DNA from: Pedobacter polaris
Lineage (GTDB): Bacteria > Bacteroidota > Bacteroidia > Sphingobacteriales > Sphingobacteriaceae
Direction: 5' to 3'
Assembly: GCF_005116505.1 (NCBI RefSeq)
Contig: NZ_SWBR01000002.1
Coordinates: 1,116,314-1,180,313, forward strand
Length of the DNA: 64,000 bases
The translations under genes and the position numbers were made by a program. A model generated the notes under the pieces. It made no database searches and was not told the origin of the DNA. It was given only the letters and a program-made list of their open reading frames with translations. How positions within the stretch are numbered: position 1 is the stretch's first letter; every line of letters begins with the position of its first letter. This document shows positions 55,658-64,000 of this stretch, piece after piece.

Positions 55658-55778
55658 AAAAAAGGGTACGCAAACGCGTAAATTGCGACTAACGAAATGT
55701 TAAGTCAATAAAAATTGGATATAGCTTAAAATGGCGCAAGAAATTGCGCAATAGGTTAAGGCAAAGAAAAGCCTTGTA

Positions 55779-56135
55779 TTAAGAATTTAAAGCAGGAGGA
55801 CCTTTATTGGTGAAACCTTGTAAGGTAAATTTATAAAAACCGATATCGTACAAACCACCAAAAACTTCGGCAGCTGTAATGGGTTTAGCTAATTCGAAAT
55901 GATTACTAAAAAGAATCGGCACTGCATTTTGATGCGCTAAAAAATGACACACATCACAACTTTTTACAAATTTTTGGATAGAAAGTTCTGAGGTATGTTG
56001 CTGAACATCATCATGATGGTGAAAAACCTGAAAAACAGACACAAATAAAAAAACAGACATCATCAAAAGAGATGCTGCTTTTTTGAAAGTTTTAAGATAT
56101 GTAGTCTGCTTTTTCAAATCCCAGCAAATTTGCAT
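55779..56135 (-). CDS. Small membrane-anchored His/Cys-motif protein
   Basis: A 118-residue protein with one hydrophobic segment (ASLLMMSVFLFVSVFQVF), then HHHDDVQQH, a CDVCHFLAHQ motif and a C-terminal GPPALNS. It resembles DUF2946-like proteins found beside metal or TonB genes in this phylum. It is the first gene of the operon with the TonB receptor, 121 bp upstream of it. A TTGC-N11-GCAA inverted repeat about 60 bp before the start could be a metal-regulator site (weak). Confidence 0.65.
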   Translation of the reverse strand: MQICWDLKKQTTYLKTFKKAASLLMMSVFLFVSVFQVFHHHDDVQQHTSELSIQKFVKSCDVCHFLAHQNAVPILFSNHFELAKPITAAEVFGGLYDIGFYKFTLQGFTNKGPPALNS

Positions 56136-56259
56136 TATAAAATTTGGTAATCCAAATCAATTGTACTTATCAGTTTTAGTTGCATTAAATTATCGCAAAT
56201 GAGCCAAGGTAAATTTCACTCTGTTTCAAGGGTTTATCCCATTTAAAAAAAATATAAAC

Positions 56260-56814
56260 TTATTTTATCTTTTCTAACCATTTAGGATTAGCTTTTTGTA
56301 TTTCTTTCTGGATATTACAACCTTCATCATGTGCGCCTGGCAGATAACCAATGCTCATTAAAAATTCGTTTACAATTTCTCCACCAGTAAATTTAAATGT
56401 CTTTTTGAAAAGCTTAACCCATTCTGCCTTGGTTTTAGGATGATGGGATTCCAACCATTTTTCGAAAGAGCCAAATTCCTTTTGGAGCTGCACAATAGTT
56501 TTTGCATTCTCAATGGCTGCATTAATTTTTAATCTATTCCTTATAATTCCTGCATCATTTAGCAATCTTTCTCTATCAGTTTCAGTAAAAGCAGCAATTT
56601 TTTGGATATCGAAATTGGCAAATGCTTTTCTAAAAGCATCCTGCTTTTTTAACATGAGCTCCCAGCTTAGACCGGCTTGATTGATTTCTAATACAAACCT
56701 GCAAAATAACTCATTGTCATCATGAATTGGGAAACCATATTGATGATCGTGATAAGCTTTGTGTAATGCCTTTCTTTCTTCGGGCATATATTCAATTGCG
56801 GTGCAATAAGACAT
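56260..56814 (-). CDS. DNA-3-methyladenine glycosylase I (Tag family)
   Basis: A 184-residue base-excision enzyme like E. coli Tag. Conserved stretches are YHDHQYGFPIHDDNELFCRF, NQAGLSWELMLKKQDAFRKA and LLNDAGIIRNRLKINAAIEN, with the late motif FKFTGGEIVNEFLMSIGYLPGAHD shortened here to FTGGEIVNEFLMSIG. The usual C-terminal zinc ligands are only partly visible (HDEGCNIQ). It removes 3-methyladenine from alkylated DNA. It is a single gene. Confidence 0.88.
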   Translation of the reverse strand: MSYCTAIEYMPEERKALHKAYHDHQYGFPIHDDNELFCRFVLEINQAGLSWELMLKKQDAFRKAFANFDIQKIAAFTETDRERLLNDAGIIRNRLKINAAIENAKTIVQLQKEFGSFEKWLESHHPKTKAEWVKLFKKTFKFTGGEIVNEFLMSIGYLPGAHDEGCNIQKEIQKANPKWLEKIK

Positions 56815-57152
56815 AAAATTAATTTGTGGATTTAAGTTTTTGTGCTTGCTAATTTAATCAAGTTTAAGGCGAAATTGCCATTCACGTCGAAATTTAATTG
56901 GTTAAATTAAACTGTTTATTTATTCGATTTGTCACCCCCGAGCTTCTCAAAGTGTACACCAAAGTCTTCGACTACGCTCAGACTGACAGAATGCTAAGCC
57001 TAGTTAATTGGCTAAATAGTAATCTTTATCTTTACTCGATTTGTCACCCTGAGCTTGTCGAAGGGCATGCGTAAAGGTTTCCAATAGCTTATGCAGAAAA
57101 ATTTTAAATCCTAATTTATTGGTTAACTTAGTTATTTCAAATCCATACCCTA
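56815..57152. repeat. Dispersed intergenic repeats
   Basis: CGATTTGTCACCC occurs at about 56929 and 57041, followed by CGAGCTTCTCAAAG and TGAGCTTGTCGAAGG, and a partly reverse copy (TCTTCGACTACGCTCAGACTGACA region) near 56967-56989. This is the same class of repeat as at 11043-11400. No gene is seen. Confidence 0.55.
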
Positions 57153-58478
57153 GTGCTTAAAACAAATTCTACTTACCAAGAGGCTTTAGTTGACGATAAA
57201 ATATCTGCTAAAAGATTAAAAGCAATTTTTGGAGGTTCGATTGGCAATTTGGTAGAGTGGTACGATTGGTACGCTTATTCGGCTTTTGCCATTTACTTTT
57301 CTGCTTCATTTTTCCCAAAAGGGAATGCAACTGTTCAACTGTTAAATACGGCAGGAATATTTGCTTTAGGCTTTTTAATGAGGCCATTGGGCGGTTATAT
57401 TTTTGGGCGCCTGGCAGATAGAATTGGTCGCAAAAAATCGATGATGTTTTCTGTGTTGTTAATGTCTTTGGGTTCCCTACTTATTGCATTTATCCCCACC
57501 TATGCAACTATTGGTATTTTTGCTCCTATCCTATTGTTAATTGCCCGGCTTTTACAAGGTTTAAGCGTGGGAGGCGAATATGGTGTATCTGCCACTTACC
57601 TTAGTGAAATGGCGTCTAAAAATCGTCGCGGCTTTTATTCTAGTTTTCAATATGTAACTTTAATTGGCGGACAATTGTTAGCACTTGCCATCCAATTGAT
57701 ATTGCAAAAAGTATTACTATCTGATGCACAAATGAATGAATGGGGCTGGCGGATTCCTTTTGTTATTGGCGCTATTCTTTCTGTCGTTGCCCTTTATTTG
57801 AGAAAAAATTTAGAAGAAACCCAAGCTTTCGAAAATCAAAAATCCCATACCTCTAATAAAAAGGGAACAATAAAAGAATTGTTAAAACATCCTAAAGCAG
57901 TAATAAAAGTTATCGGATTAACATTGGGGGGCACCTTAGCCTTTTACACCTATACTACCTACATGCAGAAGTTTTTGATAAACACCATGCACATGAGCAA
58001 AGAACAATCAACCTTAATGTCTTTTGCAACCTTATTTATTTTTGCCTGCCTACAACCTGTTTTTGGCGCATTATCTGATAAAATTGGACGTAAACCCTTA
58101 CTAATTGGCTTTGGTGTGATGGGTACCATTTGTACTGTTCCTTTGCTAACCATATTAAGTCACACCACTTCCCAATGGCAAGCATTTTTTCTTTTAATGG
58201 TTGCATTACTTATTGTGAGTGGTTATACCAGCATCAATGCCATTGTAAAAGCAGAACTGTTTCCGGCAGAAATTAGAGCTTTAGGTGTTGGCTTACCCTA
58301 TGCTTTAACAGTAGCTATTTTTGGTGGCACAGCCGAATATATTGCGCTATGGTTAAAAGATATAAACCATGAAAGTTATTACTACTGGTACATTACCATT
58401 TGCATTTTCATTTCTTTAATGGTTTATATCAGCATGAAAGACACAAAAGAAGTATCTGAATTGGATAAAGATCACTAA
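57153..58478 (+). CDS. MFS transporter, metabolite:H+ symporter (MHS) type
   Basis: A 441-residue, 12-span transporter. GNLVEWYDWYAYSAFAIYF and LGFLMRPLGGYIFGRLADRIGRKK (loop 2-3) are typical of the MHS subfamily (2-oxoglutarate, proline/betaine or dicarboxylate symporters), as is LLQGLSVGGEYGVSATYLSE. The start is a GTG at 57153; there is no ATG before the first span. Its stop overlaps the next, convergent gene by 4 bp. The substrate cannot be named. Confidence 0.9.
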   Translation: MLKTNSTYQEALVDDKISAKRLKAIFGGSIGNLVEWYDWYAYSAFAIYFSASFFPKGNATVQLLNTAGIFALGFLMRPLGGYIFGRLADRIGRKKSMMFSVLLMSLGSLLIAFIPTYATIGIFAPILLLIARLLQGLSVGGEYGVSATYLSEMASKNRRGFYSSFQYVTLIGGQLLALAIQLILQKVLLSDAQMNEWGWRIPFVIGAILSVVALYLRKNLEETQAFENQKSHTSNKKGTIKELLKHPKAVIKVIGLTLGGTLAFYTYTTYMQKFLINTMHMSKEQSTLMSFATLFIFACLQPVFGALSDKIGRKPLLIGFGVMGTICTVPLLTILSHTTSQWQAFFLLMVALLIVSGYTSINAIVKAELFPAEIRALGVGLPYALTVAIFGGTAEYIALWLKDINHESYYYWYITICIFISLMVYISMKDTKEVSELDKDH

Positions 58479-59863
58479 ACCACTACAGCCGTTAACTTTT
58501 TAGTTTTCCTGCTTTTTTCGGCCATAAAGCCCATTAAGTGACTCTCGATAGATTCATCTATAGTTGAGGTTAACATTTTCGGATCTTGGTTTGCAACTGC
58601 TTGGGCAAAATCTTTTGCCAAAAACCAATCCCCACCGCCATGACCGCTATTTTTATAACCTTCTACATCTTCGGCAATCGGTTTAAGTTTAGTAACCTTA
58701 CCAGTTCTAAAATCAGTAATCACTAATTCTGTCATATCCCCTACCATATCTCCCATTGAGCCAAAAATACGGGTTCTTCTTCCATGGTAGGACGCAAAAG
58801 CTTCCATAGAAAAGTTTGCTGTTATGCCATCTTTAAAACGAATGCTGGTAATGTAATGATCTGGTTGATCATTGTCCATTCTGTAAACACAGCGCCCATA
58901 ATTGGTTGTTTTTAAACGCTCCATAGCCATTGCTTTTTTATCTTTAGTATCAGCCGGAATATCTAAAACACTATTTCTTCCACCTCTTTCTACATATTCT
59001 TTTATGGCCGAATAAGGGCATTCTCTTTCTACTTTACAGCCATCTGTACAACGATCGGTACTCCCCGCCGGTGCATTTGCTAACTTAAACCATTTTACAT
59101 CGCCCATGGCAATAATTTCTTCACATGGTTTATCGATAACCCATTTAATGATATCTAAATCATGGCAAGATTTGGCAAGTATAATTGGTGTAGTTTGTTT
59201 GGAGTTGTGCCAGTTACCTCTAACATAAGAGTGTGCCATGTGTGTGTGTTCAATAGGCTCTAAATGCTGTACACTCATCACTTCACCAATAGCACCACCA
59301 GCGAGTAATTCTCTCATTTTAACAAAATAAGGAGCATACCTTAATACATGGCAAACCGCTACAATTCTTCCTTTTTTTCTGGCCAAAGCCAATATCGCCC
59401 TGCATTCTTTTTCTGTAGGTGCAATTGGTTTTTCTAATAAAATATCATAGCCCATTTCTAAAGCTTTCATGCAGGGTGCATAATGCAAATTATCTGGGGT
59501 GGTAATAATAATTGCGTCTGCAAATTTTGGACGAGCAAATACATCTTCCCAAGTTTTAAAACGATTTTCATCAGCTATTTTATGGGTTTTAGCATACTTA
59601 TCATTTCTAAATTGAACCGGCTCTGCAACTCCAATAATATCTAAATGATCAGGAAAAGCAGCAGCAAAACCTCCATAAACATTTCCCCTATTTCCAGCAC
59701 CCAAGGTTATTGCAGTAACGGCTTTTGCCATTGGCTTGTGGTTAGGATTTGGAATTATTTCGTAACTAAAAGTATCATCACTAATTTTTGCAATGGTTTC
59801 TGGTGCAATAAATGCTGCTCCTAGTGTTACACCTAAATTTTTAATTAAACTTCTACGATTCAT
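58475..59863 (-). CDS. Gfo/Idh/MocA-family oxidoreductase, exported
   Basis: A 462-residue NAD(P)-dependent dehydrogenase. A twin-arginine-like signal (MNRRSLIKNLGVTLGAAFI) is followed by a Rossmann domain (ITLGAGNRGNVYGGFAAAFP, GVAEPVQFRN, with LLEKPIAPTEKECRAI holding the catalytic Lys) and a C-terminal domain with an inserted Cys-rich part (DRCTDGCKVERECPYS). Such proteins usually act on sugars or glycosides in the periplasm in this phylum. The phosphodiesterase-like gene downstream is on the same strand. Confidence 0.9.
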   Translation of the reverse strand: MNRRSLIKNLGVTLGAAFIAPETIAKISDDTFSYEIIPNPNHKPMAKAVTAITLGAGNRGNVYGGFAAAFPDHLDIIGVAEPVQFRNDKYAKTHKIADENRFKTWEDVFARPKFADAIIITTPDNLHYAPCMKALEMGYDILLEKPIAPTEKECRAILALARKKGRIVAVCHVLRYAPYFVKMRELLAGGAIGEVMSVQHLEPIEHTHMAHSYVRGNWHNSKQTTPIILAKSCHDLDIIKWVIDKPCEEIIAMGDVKWFKLANAPAGSTDRCTDGCKVERECPYSAIKEYVERGGRNSVLDIPADTKDKKAMAMERLKTTNYGRCVYRMDNDQPDHYITSIRFKDGITANFSMEAFASYHGRRTRIFGSMGDMVGDMTELVITDFRTGKVTKLKPIAEDVEGYKNSGHGGGDWFLAKDFAQAVANQDPKMLTSTIDESIESHLMGFMAEKSRKTKKLTAVVV

Positions 59864-59892
59864 GTGATTTTATTGAGAATTTATATTTTGTT

Positions 59893-60720
59893 CTACTTGA
59901 TTTGATACACTGTAACAACAGGCCTATGGTCTGAAGCATAAGTTTCTGGTATAACATAATAACCACTTACATTCCAGCTAGCATTTTTTAAAGCAATATA
60001 ATCTATTGTCTTTTTAGGAAAATCCTGAGGAATGGTACGGGCACAACTAGCTGTGCAGCTCCTTTTAAATTGTTGGTCTAACAAAATAATTGGTTCTGCT
60101 CTTGCTTCGCAATTCAAATCGCCAACTAAAATAATGGCTTCTTTTTTTGAACCTAATGCTGCTAAAATACTTTTCATTTGTACAACACGATTGCTATCTG
60201 CCTTGGTTGCGTCTAAATGTGTGTTTGCAAATATTAAATTGGTTTTGTTTGGAAGGGTAACCGTTGCATAAGATAGTATCCTAGCTTCTGCCTTTATAAC
60301 TTGGGGCAAATCTATCTTTGTACCGTTTTTGATGGGAAATTTACTTAAAATGGCTACCCCATAATCGCCACCATCATGGTCTATTGCCTTAAAGAATTGA
60401 TATTGCATTCCTGTTTTTTCGGCTAATATTTTAGCTTCATCAATATTGCCAGAACGTTTAGTAAACCGATCTACTTCTTGTAGGCCAACTAAATCTGGGT
60501 TTTCTTTTTTTATCACTTCAGCTATAGCATCTAAATCAATTAAGCCAACTTTAGAAGGCGGGTTGGCATGATGGATATTATATGTCATTACTTTTAAAGC
60601 TAAACCTGAGTTTGCTTGAGAATTTGAATTTGAACTAATTTTAGCAGAACAAGAGCAAAATAAAATGAGGATAAATAAAAAAATAAGCTTTCTAGGTGAG
60701 TTATTTTGCATTTGTTTCAT
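59893..60720 (-). CDS. Endonuclease/exonuclease/phosphatase-family lipoprotein
   Basis: A 275-residue protein with a lipoprotein signal peptide (KLIFLFILILFCSCSAK) and an EEP domain: MTYNIHHAN, LVGLQEVDRFTKRSG (Glu metal ligand), ILVGDLNCEARAE and the C-terminal SDHRPVVTVYQI with the catalytic Asp-His. It probably hydrolyses phosphodiesters or phospholipid-like substrates in the periplasm. It lies 29 bp upstream of the oxidoreductase gene, so they may form an operon. Confidence 0.9.
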   Translation of the reverse strand: MKQMQNNSPRKLIFLFILILFCSCSAKISSNSNSQANSGLALKVMTYNIHHANPPSKVGLIDLDAIAEVIKKENPDLVGLQEVDRFTKRSGNIDEAKILAEKTGMQYQFFKAIDHDGGDYGVAILSKFPIKNGTKIDLPQVIKAEARILSYATVTLPNKTNLIFANTHLDATKADSNRVVQMKSILAALGSKKEAIILVGDLNCEARAEPIILLDQQFKRSCTASCARTIPQDFPKKTIDYIALKNASWNVSGYYVIPETYASDHRPVVTVYQIK

Positions 60721-60766
60721 TTTGTTTCGAAGCTTAAATTATCAATTAAATTTAATAACCAAAAAT

Positions 60767-60774
60767 TACATTTG
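60767..60774 (+). promoter_or_regulatory. Possible -7 box of the macroglobulin-family gene
   Basis: TACATTTG matches TAnnTTTG and lies 154 bp before the ATG at 60928, so the leader would be long. Confidence 0.3.
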
Positions 60775-60927
60775 TCTTAATTTTATTACAAAATCAGAAG
60801 TTAAATCTTTTGCCTTACTGATACCCTGTCAATAACTATAAGTTCATGAATTAACTCTATTTTGTAAGATTGAAATTATTTTATGGAAATTTTGACCAAA
60901 TGCCATCTACAAATAAAACATTGCTTA

Positions 60928-63900
60928 TGAAACTTGCTATACGCTTCTCTTTTTTATTAATCTGCACACTCCTATTTAACTCTTCAGCATTTAGCCAGAA
61001 ATACTCCATTGATGATTTTTACAAAATAGATTCAACCGCTAATCAGGCAAAGCCTAAAGATGCATTGGCATTAATTGAAAAAATAAATGCACAAGCAAGA
61101 GCAGAAGGTAATTCGGCAATGCTTATTAAATCTGTCATTTACAGAATGATGTTTCAAAGTTATTTGGAAGAAAATGCCTTTGATAAAATCTTAATCGACT
61201 TGAGAAAAGACATCAGCCTTGCCAAACAACCTGAAAAAAGCATTTTACAGTCACTATTGGCCGAAACTTATTGGAAGTTTTACCAACAAAACCAGTGGAA
61301 AATTGCACAACGAACAAATGTTAAAGCTAATATTGGGGATGACATTAATACTTGGTCTACCCAGAAATTAATTGAGGAAACAACAAAGACCTATTTGGCT
61401 TCGGTAAGTGAAATTGAGCTTTTGAAAAACACAAAGGTTGATTTTTTAGACAATGTTTTAGCTGGAGATAAGAGTAGTAGAATTTTTAGACCAACACTTT
61501 ATGACTTGTTGGCTCACAGAGCAATTGATGTTTTTACCAATACCCAAATTGCTTTAACACAGGCAGAAGAAGAACAACTTAATTTTAATGACCCAATTTG
61601 GTTTGCTGATAGAAAAATATTTTTGAATTCACCATTGCCACAAAGTGATAGCACGTCATTTTATATCACAGCACTACAAATCTTTAAAAATCTAATCTCT
61701 TTTCATACATACGGTGAAAACAAAGCTGCCTTGGCTGATGCCGATTTACGAAGATTAAAATTCATTGCCCTGAGAAATAGTGATAAGGAAGCATACTTTA
61801 ACGCCTTGCAGTCACTATCCACCAAAAGTGCTGAGACAGAGATTTATGCAGACATTTTATATGAGCAGGCAATGCTTTATAAAAATGACCAAATGCCAGC
61901 CGACACTAATAAACAAAATTTGGTTAAGGCAGTTGATTTGGCAAATAAAGCAACTAAAGCCTACCCTAATAGTATTGGCGCAAAAAATTCAAAAAACTTA
62001 ATCAATCAAATAAAAACAATTGAGCTTACCACTCAAACCAAGGCCCATGTAACTCCCAATCATGCTGTTCAATTACATCTTGCCTACAAAAACTTAGATA
62101 CTGTCTATTTTAAAATCTATAAAAGACCAATGGGTGAGCTTTTATACAATAAATTAAACAATAGAAAAGAGTTTTTTAACTTTTTAGAAAACAATAGAGA
62201 GATTAGGGAATGGTTTGAAGTGGTACCAAAATCTAGCGATTACCAAACACATACTTTAGTAGCAAAAATTGAGGGTCTTACCTACGGTAATTATTTATTG
62301 ATTTCTCAAAATACCAAAGCAAAAGAAGTAGAAACTATTTTTGCATATTCTACTTTTAACGTTACTGATTTAATAGTTACCAACAGACTAATTAGCAATG
62401 GTATACACGAATATTTTGTAGTTAACGGAACCAATGGAATGCCTTTAAAAGGGGTTACCATTCAACAAGAACGGAATAATTACAACGGCAAAGGTTCATT
62501 AGGCAAACTTTTAACAACAAACGATTTTGGTTATGCATCAACAGATGAAATTCAAAATATAAATACTGCACTTGTATTTTTAAAGCAAGATACCCTATCA
62601 CTTCAAGTAAATAATTACAATAGAAGATATAACCAGGATGATGACGACAATAAAAAAGTAATCTTATTTACCGACAGACCAATTTATCGCCCCGGACAAA
62701 CCATTTTTTATAAAGGTCTTTTTATTGATTATAAAGATGACAAGAACGTAATTCTAACAGGAGAAAAGTTAGACCTTACTTTTGAAGATGCAAATGGAAA
62801 AGAGATTGAAGAGAAAACTGTAACCACCAATGAGTTTGGAACTTTTCAAGGTTCATTTACTATCCCTATGGGAAAACTAAATGGACAAATGCGACTAGAA
62901 ACGGAATACGGTGGTATAAATATTCAAGTTGAAGAATATAAAAGACCCACTTTCGAAGTTGTTTTCGATAAGTTTAATCAGCAATACAAACTTAATGATA
63001 GCATAAAAGTACAAGGTAAAGCTTTGGCATTTTCTGGGTATTCGGTTAGCAATGCAAAGGTTTCGTATAAGATTTATCGCAGGATGATTTTCGATTATAG
63101 GTTAAGCTATAGTCAATCTTATGCTATTTATGGTGTTAACGCATTTCATAAACAGCAAATAGCCATTGGCACATCAACAACTAAAGCAGGTGGAAAATTT
63201 GAGTTTAACTTCTTTGCTAAAGCACCTAACGATAAAACGAATTATGCCTTTGAAATTGAGGTAACGCTAACTGATTTGAATGGAGAAACCAGAACAAAAT
63301 CTACAACTATAAATGTGGGTAAAAAAGATATTGCATTAACAGTAACCAACGACAACATGTTGTTTTTAAGTGCTAAAACAGACAGTATTTCTTTTTCTGT
63401 TACCAACTTAAACTACGTACCAATTAAGGCTTCAGTTAAAGCTGAATGGTTTTTACTAGAGGCACCAAACAGGCTAACCAATAAAAGTCCTTTTTACGCA
63501 GAGCAATATACTTTGAGCAAAGAAGAATTCATTAAGGCTTTTCCTAATGATGATTACAATAACGAACTCAATTTTGCAAAATGGCCTATCATTAAAACAC
63601 AATTTAATCAAAATAGCATAGTCGATAAAGGTCTAGGTAATTTTAAAATCAGTGAAAATGAACTGGCTTCTGGTTATTATAAAGTTAAATTTATTGCTAA
63701 AAACGAATTAAATGATACCACTTCTATTGAACGTTTTGTAACGGTGTATGGTAAAGAACCAACAACAATTAAAACTAATTTAGAATGGATTGTAGCAGAA
63801 AAAAACTTCATTTCTCTAAAAGAAAGTGCAGTATTTAGAGTTGCAGGTCTAACCAAAAACAGCAAAGCTTATTACGAGGTTTATTATAAAAATACCATCG

Positions 63901-64000
63901 TAGAAAAAGTTTGGCTAAATCTTTCACCAAAACAAACATTTGTTAAAATAACGCCGAAACCCAATTTTGAAGACGGTTTTGCAGTACAATTTACTATGGT
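60928..64000 (+). CDS. Alpha-2-macroglobulin-family protein (partial, 3' end outside window)
   Basis: The first 1,024 codons of a very large exported protein with a signal peptide (MKLAIRFSFLLICTLLFNSS to FSQ). The frame is open to the window end. An N-terminal helical region of about 370 residues is followed by the MG2-type domain, whose signature FTDRPIYRPGQTIFYKGLF lies near residue 580, and further macroglobulin beta domains (FQGSFTIPMGKLNG, LASGYYKVKFIAK). Bacterial members trap proteases in the cell envelope. The thioester region, if any, would be beyond the window. Confidence 0.9.

Overview
The window is AT-rich Bacteroidota DNA, most like the Sphingobacteriaceae (Pedobacter and relatives). 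Signs of this are a SusC/RagA TonB-linked receptor, DUF1573, DUF1684 and DUF4625 proteins, fused E1 alpha/beta dehydrogenase and DAHP synthase/chorismate mutase genes, LytS/LytTR two-component systems, a tmRNA tag GENNYALAA, and many -7 boxes of the form TAnnTTTG. The assignment rests on recognised families and motifs; no database was searched.

Layout. 1-3300: a SusC-type receptor (cut by the window start) with a TlpA-like thioredoxin gene and a structured leader. 3863-8650: an XRE regulator, a secreted metallophosphoesterase, a tRNA with anticodon CAT, a YihX-like HAD phosphatase, a carboxypeptidase-regulatory-domain protein and a DUF962 protein. 8763-15101: katG, a 40-residue membrane peptide, proline dehydrogenase, an S4 protein, aroB and a sterol-desaturase-family protein. 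16266-21116: an aromatic amino acid cluster (pheA, DAHP synthase/chorismate mutase, aroA, aroC) headed by a Tyr/Phe-rich leader peptide with a terminator and an alternative antiterminator, which is a textbook attenuator. 21205-28479: housekeeping and hypothetical genes, including an orphan LytTR regulator, a fused 2-oxoacid dehydrogenase E1, an aminotransferase and a NIPSNAP protein.

28715-29080 is tmRNA (ssrA). A 20-bp copy of its 3' end recurs at 45665-45684, so 29082-45684 is a genomic island of about 16.6 kb integrated at tmRNA. The island carries (i) a tightly coupled four-gene operon hsdM-hsdS-AAA ATPase-HNH-like protein, which has no hsdR and looks like a type I methylation module joined to a PtuAB (Septu)-like effector; (ii) a TetR/SDR pair with matching operators; (iii) a LytTR response regulator and its kinase, DUF1223, an alpha/beta hydrolase, and a cupin-epoxide hydrolase-ohr operon; and (iv) a membrane protein and an HxlR gene whose 5' end is cut at the att junction. 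No integrase gene is present. The alpha/beta hydrolase and cupin operon promoters share direct repeats with a 21-bp period at the same distance from a TAnnTTTG box. This is the expected geometry of a LytTR binding site, so the island's own two-component system probably controls its detoxification genes.

Beyond the island lie a second LytS/LytTR system with its own 21-bp-period repeat facing a lipoprotein gene, a divergent SDR/HxlR pair, a five-gene TonB receptor/DUF4625/AztD-like locus that looks like metal (zinc) uptake, a Tag glycosylase, an MFS transporter, a Gfo/Idh/MocA oxidoreductase, an endonuclease/exonuclease/phosphatase protein, and the start of an alpha-2-macroglobulin-family gene cut by the window end.
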